Source: Welwitschia mirabilis
Lineage: Eukaryota; Gnetophyta; Gnetopsida; Welwitschiales
NCBI GenBank assembly: GCA_051453625.1
Contig: JBOZIK010000001.1
Span: 284,932,101 to 284,996,100 of the forward strand
DNA length: 64,000 bases
Direction of reading: 5' to 3'
Shown piece after piece: positions 59,006 to 64,000 of the stretch. The first letter of the stretch is position 1. Every line of letters begins with the position of its first letter. The notes under the pieces are model-generated. The model was not told the DNA's origin. It saw only the letters and a program-made list of their open reading frames with translations, and searched no databases. The translations under genes and the position numbers were made by a program.

Positions 59006-59501
59006 CTAAGTTGGTAATTCCATAAAATCTAATCCCCCAAATCTACCTCCTCTTTTATCACAAGAATTTTTAGCCATATTGAAGTCATTACCAGGCATGA
59101 TCCATATTGCCTTAGGTAAGGTTTCAGCAACCCAATTCGACATACTTATACATTCTTGATTTTGACATGGCTCATAAATACATAAGAAGCCAAAGCTTTG
59201 GTTCAAGGGATTGATGCGAACCCATATACAATTTCCATTATAATTGCTAGTAGAATCTATGATATGACTAGCTCAAATGTTATGAAGGATGAGAGCGGTT
59301 TTCCCTTTACAATATGATTGGTAGCTTGAACCATCCATCTAAAAAAATATTGTGGCAAAAGGCTTTAAGGTAAAAAAACCTTGAATTTTGACTTCTTGCA
59401 AAAACGAATACATTAATCCTTTTGGCCAAAATGTGATCCTGAACTATACTTTTTTTGAGGAGGTAAGAGAGGCCCTTCACATTCCAAGAGATGTAATTCA
59501 T
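59006..59501 (-). pseudogene. LINE endonuclease remnant
   Basis: The start is MNYISWNVKGLSYLLKKSIV (59501), matching the invariant LINE endonuclease opening 'M..ISWNVRGL......R....'. Further on, ETLPKAIWIMPGNDFNMAKN matches '.LP.A.WI..GDFN.V', with GDFN interrupted as GNDFN by a one-codon insertion. A frame break separates the two parts. Confidence 0.75.
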
Positions 59502-59656
59502 GTCAAAAGGCTTAGAGGAATATCCTCAATCTCCAATCATTTAAAAGAGTTAATTGACTCAAAATTGATCACAGTAGGTCTACCTATTTTTGGGATGGAA
59601 TACCCTTGACACAGTTATTCCATATGGAAATTGATTTAGCATCTAAAAGGGGTGTT

Positions 59657-59756
59657 NNNNNNNNNNNNNNNNNNNNNNNNNNNNNNNNNNNNNNNNNNNN
59701 NNNNNNNNNNNNNNNNNNNNNNNNNNNNNNNNNNNNNNNNNNNNNNNNNNNNNNNN
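59657..59756. other. assembly gap, 100 N
   Basis: It separates the second LINE from an LTR end. The flanks do not overlap. Confidence 0.98.
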
Positions 59757-59904
59757 TATCTTGGCTATTCTTTCTCTCTCTAGTTGTTATATTTTACTTG
59801 TAAACTTTCTTGTGAAATAAAGTTTGGTAGTGTTCGAGGACGTAGGCATAATTGGCCGAACCTCATTAAAATCTGGTGTTCTTTCTTTTATTGTTTTCCG
59901 CAAC
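59757..59904 (+). repeat. LTR 3' portion of a plus-strand retrotransposon
   Basis: It contains an AATAAA signal (gaaataaagtt, 59814-59824). It is followed by gaggacgtaggcataattgg and 'ccgaacctcattaaaatct' (59837-59875), a phrase typical of the R/U5 region of many plant LTR elements. It ends 'ttttccgcaaca'. The 5' part is lost at the gap. Confidence 0.65.
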
Positions 59905-59907
59905 ATC

Positions 59908-59919
59908 ATATATTAGAGA
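59908..59919 (+). promoter_or_regulatory. decayed primer-binding site
   Basis: ATATATTAGAGA compared with TGGTATCAGAGC (complement of initiator Met-tRNA): TAT.AGAG is kept, and the C-to-T difference is the kind expected from cytosine deamination. It lies four bases after the LTR end. Confidence 0.45.
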
Positions 59920-60665
59920 CATTAAACAAATTTATATGACGACTACATTTTTTATCTTAGTTGTTTTACAATTATAACACTAAGTAATAATGTCTAGAAA
60001 AATATATTTTGTTTGAACTTGAATTAAATCCTTGCTAAAAAATAAAATAGCTTTATGAGTGTCATATGGACACTATAAAAGAAAGTTTAGTTGATGCCTC
60101 CAATTAAGAGCTTTCTATTGACCATAATATTTGTGCTTTTCCCTCTTTTCCCCTAAAGACTAAAGGTTTTTCAAAAGCCCAAGGGTTTATGTCAAAAGTG
60201 AAAAAGGATTTCACATATCACAAGCATCAAAGATCACAAAAAATGAAAAGAGACAGTACAAAAGGACTATAGACGAGGCACTTTCACATGTAAAACAATT
60301 AATTCAAGGCCAAAGTTCTAGATTTGGAGGATAGTATACCCATAATTATCAATCTTATAATACTTAGTAACTACATTACCTTAAACTCACAATAACAAAA
60401 CTATTATCTCTAATGCTATGCTGTAAGAATTTATATTGATTAAGAGTTTTTCACATCTAGGAGCTTTATTTCAATAGACGAATGAACAAAAATGATTATG
60501 ACAAATTTTAGATCCTTCTATAGGTGGAAACAAAACCACTTTTAAATGCATAAAATGGAATCAGAATAGGGTTAAGTAGGGTGCTGTGCTTAACATCAAA
60601 ATTGGACATTTATTCATCACAATTACGTGGTCCACATTCATTTTCATTAGTAATTGTATTTAAGA
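59920..60665. other. stretch 3' of the LTR, no gene
   Basis: This should be the leader of the LTR element, but no gag or pol motif is readable before the tandem array begins. Confidence 0.4.
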
Positions 60666-60684
60666 CTAGTTTGAATGATTTACA

Positions 60685-60877
60685 CACGAGGGCATAGTGA
60701 ATTATTTTCTTGTGTGTGGGAGTTCAAATCCCCATAAAGAACACAAGGATGTATGGGCAGCCCTAACCAAAATTTGCATAATCCTTTTGGCAGTGGGCAT
60801 AGACATAACAGGATGCAACTTTGTGCTTCCATATAGTACTGGAAGTTTCCATCTGTGTCCAAAAAAAATAAAAAAGA

Positions 60878-60880
<3 letters not shown>
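60685..60880 (+). mobile_element. tRNA-derived SINE-like copy
   Basis: An A-box-like gggcatagtgaatt (60690) is followed by a good B box gagttcaaatcccc (60720-60733), then a body ending in an A-rich tail (aaaaaaaataaaaaagaata) next to (CA)n. The later array units keep the body from 'cataatcctt' on, but have a different sequence in place of the head. Confidence 0.6.

Positions 60881-60918
<38 letters not shown>
60881..60918. repeat. (CA)19 microsatellite, array unit 1
   Basis: A pure CA run directly after the A-rich tail. Frames through it encode only Thr-His or Cys-Val repeats. Confidence 0.97.
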
Positions 60919-60920
<2 letters not shown>

Positions 60921-61866
60921 AGAAAACATTTTCCATCTATTTCCTTAATGAATAGATCACTTTCCTATAAATGTTTTTATGTAGATTCATGGTTCATGTT
61001 TATTTAATCCTGTACTAGACTTAATGATTCTTAACAATTGTTCTTATGTATTTTGTACTTCTTACTATTTATTTTAGACTCATCTTACATTGTTATAAAA
61101 TCCATGGAAGTATATACTTCCAACTTTAATCAAATTGTTTAAGTAATAACTACTTCTGTGTTCCTTTTTGTTCATTTATATTCTTTTATTTTATTTTTTA
61201 TTTGATGGTTTTTAGATACCTATAGTTACCACATAACTTACTATGCTTAACAATTGCACACTTAATGCATTTTGGTTCTAATGTCAATCTGAACATATTC
61301 AGAGTAACTCTCTTATATAAGAGTTGTATTAAGTCATTAGCTGATAAACACATCAAGGTATCATCTTGTAAATATTTTCACTTAGTATACTTTCTCTATT
61401 AGAATTGTTAGTCTCTAAGTATGATAAGTTAAATATATTCCAAAATATCAAATCACTAATCAACCTTAAAGGAGCTTAAAACCCCTACATGTCATGCAAT
61501 ATTTTAAATTTAAAAAGTAATTAATAACCTATGTTGGCTTGTTGATTCACCCATTATATGCATGGAATACTGAAAAATGAATTTTCTTAACTTTCATTTT
61601 CTATGCTCTCCTATGCCTTTTAAGGCTTTATCTTTGCAAAGGTTAGAAAGGTGTAGTTGGGTTGCTTAAATAATTTCTTTATAATGTTTCCTCACTGGAG
61701 AAATAAAAATGCATCATTATGCTATCAAAGTTTTTTGGCATGTTTCCACATAATCCTTGTGGCAGTAGGCATAGACATAGCCCCACAAGTTGCAACCTTG
61801 TACTTCTATATAGTAATGAGAGTTTATGTTTCTATCCAAAAAATTAAAAAAGAACAAAAAAAAAAA

Positions 61867-61912
61867 CACACACACACACACACACACTCTCTCTCTCTCT
61901 CTCTCTCTCTCT
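61867..61912. repeat. (CA)10(CT)13 compound microsatellite, array unit 2
   Basis: The same position in the unit as the CA run at 60881, but half converted to CT. Confidence 0.97.
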
Positions 61913-63316
61913 ATTTCCTTAATGAATAGATCAGTTCCTATAAATATTTTTATGTAGATTTACAATTCATGTTTATCTAATCCTGAGCCTTAATGATTCT
62001 TAAGTATTGTTCTTATGTATTTTATACTTCTTAATTTTTACTTTGGACTCAACTTACATTGTTATAAAATCCATTAAGGTATATACTTCCAACTTTAAAT
62101 CATATTGTTTAAGAAGTAATGAACTACTTGTGTTCCTTTTTGTTCTTTTATTTTCTTTTATTTTTATTTTTTATTTTTTGGTTATGCTTAACAATTGCAT
62201 ACTTAATGCATTTTGGTTCTAATGTCAATCTGAACATATTCGAAGTAAATCTCTTGTATAAGAGTTGTAGTAAATTATTAGCTGATAAACACATCAAGGT
62301 ATCAAGTTGCATACATTTTCTCTTGGTATACTCTCCCTATTAGAATTGTTGGTCTCTAAGTATGATAAGTTTATCTCCCAAAATATCAAACCATTAATCA
62401 ACCTTAAAGTAGCTTAAAACCCTTACGTATCATGCCATATTTTAAATTTAAAAAAATAATTAATAACCTATGTCGGCTTGTTCACTTACCCATTGTTCTT
62501 ATGTATTTTTTACTTCTTAATATTCACTTTAGACTCATCTTACATTGTTACAAAATCTATTGCGGTTTATACTTCCAACTTTAGATCATATTGTTTAACA
62601 AGTAATGGACTACTTGTGTGTTCCTTTTTGTGCATTTATATTCTTTTATTTTTTATTTCATGGTTTTTAGGTACCTATAGCTACCACATAACTTACTATG
62701 CTTAACAATTACACATTTAATGCATTTTAGTTCTAATGTCCATCTGAACATATCTGAAGTAAATCTCATATACAAGAGTTGTAGTAAATTATTAGCTGAT
62801 AAACACATCAAGGTATCAGCTTGTAGATATTTTCACTTGGTATACTCTTTTTATTAGAACTGTTGGTCTCTAAGTTTGATAAGTTAAATATCTTCCAACA
62901 TATCAAACCACTAATCAACCTTAAAGTATCTTAAAACCCTTACATGTCATGCCATATTTTAAATTTAAGAAATAATTAATAAACTATGTCGACTTGTTGA
63001 TTTACCCATTGTATGCATGGAATACTCAAATGAATTTCCTTAACTTTCATTTTGTATGCGTTCCTATGCCTTTTAACGCTTCAGCTTTGCAAAGGTTATA
63101 AACATGTGATTGGGTTGCTTAAATAATTTCTTTTTAACGTTTGCTCATTGGAAAAATGAAAATGCATCATTATGATATAAAAGTTTTTTGGCATGTTTCC
63201 GCATAATCCTTATGGCAGTGGGCATAGATATAGCCCCACAGGATGTGACCCTATACTTCTATATAGTATTGGGAATTTATTTCTCTATCCAAAAAACAAA
63301 AAAAATATATAGATAC

Positions 63317-63360
63317 AAACACGCACGCACGCACGCACGCACGTGCACACACACACACAC
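63317..63360. repeat. (ACGC)n(CA)n compound microsatellite, array unit 4
   Basis: The same position again, now a CpG-containing ACGC tetranucleotide run followed by CA. Confidence 0.97.
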
Positions 63361-64000
63361 AAGCGCACAATAGAAAAAATTTTCCACCTATTTCCTTAAT
63401 GAATAGATAATTTAATTTAATGTAGATTCACGATTCATGTTTATCTAATCATGTACTAGACTTAATGATACTTAACACTTGTTCTTATGTATTTCTACTT
63501 CTTAATATTTACTTTGGACTCATCTTACATTGTTATAAAATTCATCAAGGTCTATACTTCCACCTTTAAATCATATTATTTAACAAGAAATGAACTACTT
63601 ATGTGTTCCTTTTTGTTCTTTTATTTTTATTTTTTTATTTTATGGTTTTTGGGTACCTATAGCTATCCCATAACTTACTATGCTTAATAGTTATATGCTT
63701 AATGCATTTTGGTTCTGATGTCAATTTGAACATATTCAAAGTAAATCTCTTGTTTAAGAGTGTAGTAAATTATTAGCTGATAAACACATTAAGGTATCAG
63801 CTTGCATACATTTTCAATTGTTGGTCTCTAAATATGATAAGTTAAAGATCTTGCAAAATATCAAACCCCTATTCAACGTTAGAGGAGCTCAAAACCCTTA
63901 ATGTCATGCCATATTTTAAATTTAAAAGAATAATCAATAAACTATGTTGGCTGGTTGATTTATCCATTGTATGCATGTAATACTGAAAACAAATTTTCTC

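Larger units (their letters stand above)
56480..59640 (-). mobile_element. second L1-type LINE, degenerate
   Basis: On the minus strand in order: endonuclease (59006-59501), RT (57057-58080) and the RT-linked C-terminal region (56480-56990). It is distinct from the LINE at 16990-21420, with different spacing and sequences. An internal duplication of the RT fingers lies at 57412-57900. No ORF1 was found; the 5' side ends near the 100-N gap at 59657. Confidence 0.8.
60670..64000 (+). repeat. tandem array, unit about 980 bp, four copies
   Basis: Ordered landmarks repeat. 'cataatcctt.tggcagt.ggcatag' occurs at 60778, 61752 and 63201. 'tgttcttatgtatttt.tacttctta' occurs at 61039, 62006, 62491 and 63480. 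'ttagctgataaacacat' occurs at 61338, 62277, 62791 and 63773. The block ending in 'ctatgt.ggcttgttga' occurs at 61491, 62428, 62943 and 63901. Spacing is 974 and 989 bases for full units. The third unit is shortened to about 485 bases: it jumps from 'acccattg' to 'ttgttcttatg', so its SINE-like part and microsatellite are deleted. The array continues beyond the window. Confidence 0.9.

Noticed and set aside
60680-60948. Open frames with Cys-Val or Thr-His repeats
   Set aside because: They are translations of the (CA)n microsatellite.
1-64000. CRISPR arrays, operons, phage or toxin genes
   Set aside because: No regularly spaced identical repeats with unique spacers and no bacterial gene. The tandem repeats here are eukaryotic satellite, LTR or microsatellite types.

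Overview
The window is a piece of a plant nuclear genome. The evidence is a plant-type intronless N-glycan glycosyltransferase gene, sitting in about 60 kb of very AT-rich, heavily decayed Ty3/gypsy, Ty1/copia, L1-type and RTE-type retroelements, plus tRNA-derived SINE-like copies. The density and age of the repeats, and the many stop codons that look like C-to-T or G-to-A changes (CAA, CAG, CGA and TGG becoming stops), suggest a large, heavily methylated genome. A gymnosperm is plausible, but the species cannot be fixed from the sequence. There is no sign of bacterial operons, CRISPR or phage.

Layout, left to right. 1-4475: an LTR element (called A here) with direct repeats at 1-1018 and 2813-4475 around an acidic, coiled-coil minus-strand ORF. 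4480-12715: a second large LTR element (B), minus orientation, with minisatellite-bearing LTRs. 12730-13511: a stranded gypsy gag. 16990-21420: an L1-type LINE on the minus strand (ORF1, endonuclease, RT, C-terminal tail). 24700-31640: an RTE-type LINE on the minus strand, split inside its RT by a chromovirus-type gypsy element at 25359-31054. 36879-40265: a copia element on the minus strand, 5'-truncated. 40276-45760: element C, same family as B. 47570-49353: the genic island, with the beta-1,2-GlcNAc-transferase II gene on the plus strand and an unrecognised open frame diverging on the minus strand. 50900-56480: mostly non-coding, with a SINE-like head, a 206-bp direct duplication and a CpG-rich patch. 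56480-59640: another L1-type LINE on the minus strand. 59757-59919: an LTR end with a decayed primer-binding site on the plus strand. 60670-64000: a tandem array of about 980-bp units carrying a SINE-like segment and a fast-changing microsatellite; it runs off the window.

The only gene I consider intact is GnT II (48013-49353). It encodes a Golgi type II membrane enzyme that adds the second GlcNAc to complex N-glycans. Everything else with coding signal is a broken mobile-element frame. I found most of these by reading conserved retroelement motifs across frameshifts and stops on the minus strand. No tools were run, so family assignments rest on motif order, and repeat boundaries are approximate unless base positions are given.

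The most unusual observations are: the nested insertion whose removal restores the host LINE reading frame across a 4-5-bp target-site duplication; the B/C LTR family with hidden minus-strand ORFs and a minisatellite inside its LTR; the repeated hairpin motif in the LTRs of element A; and the 980-bp tandem array. Two assembly gaps (12377-12386 and 55176-55275) look artificial because their flanks overlap.
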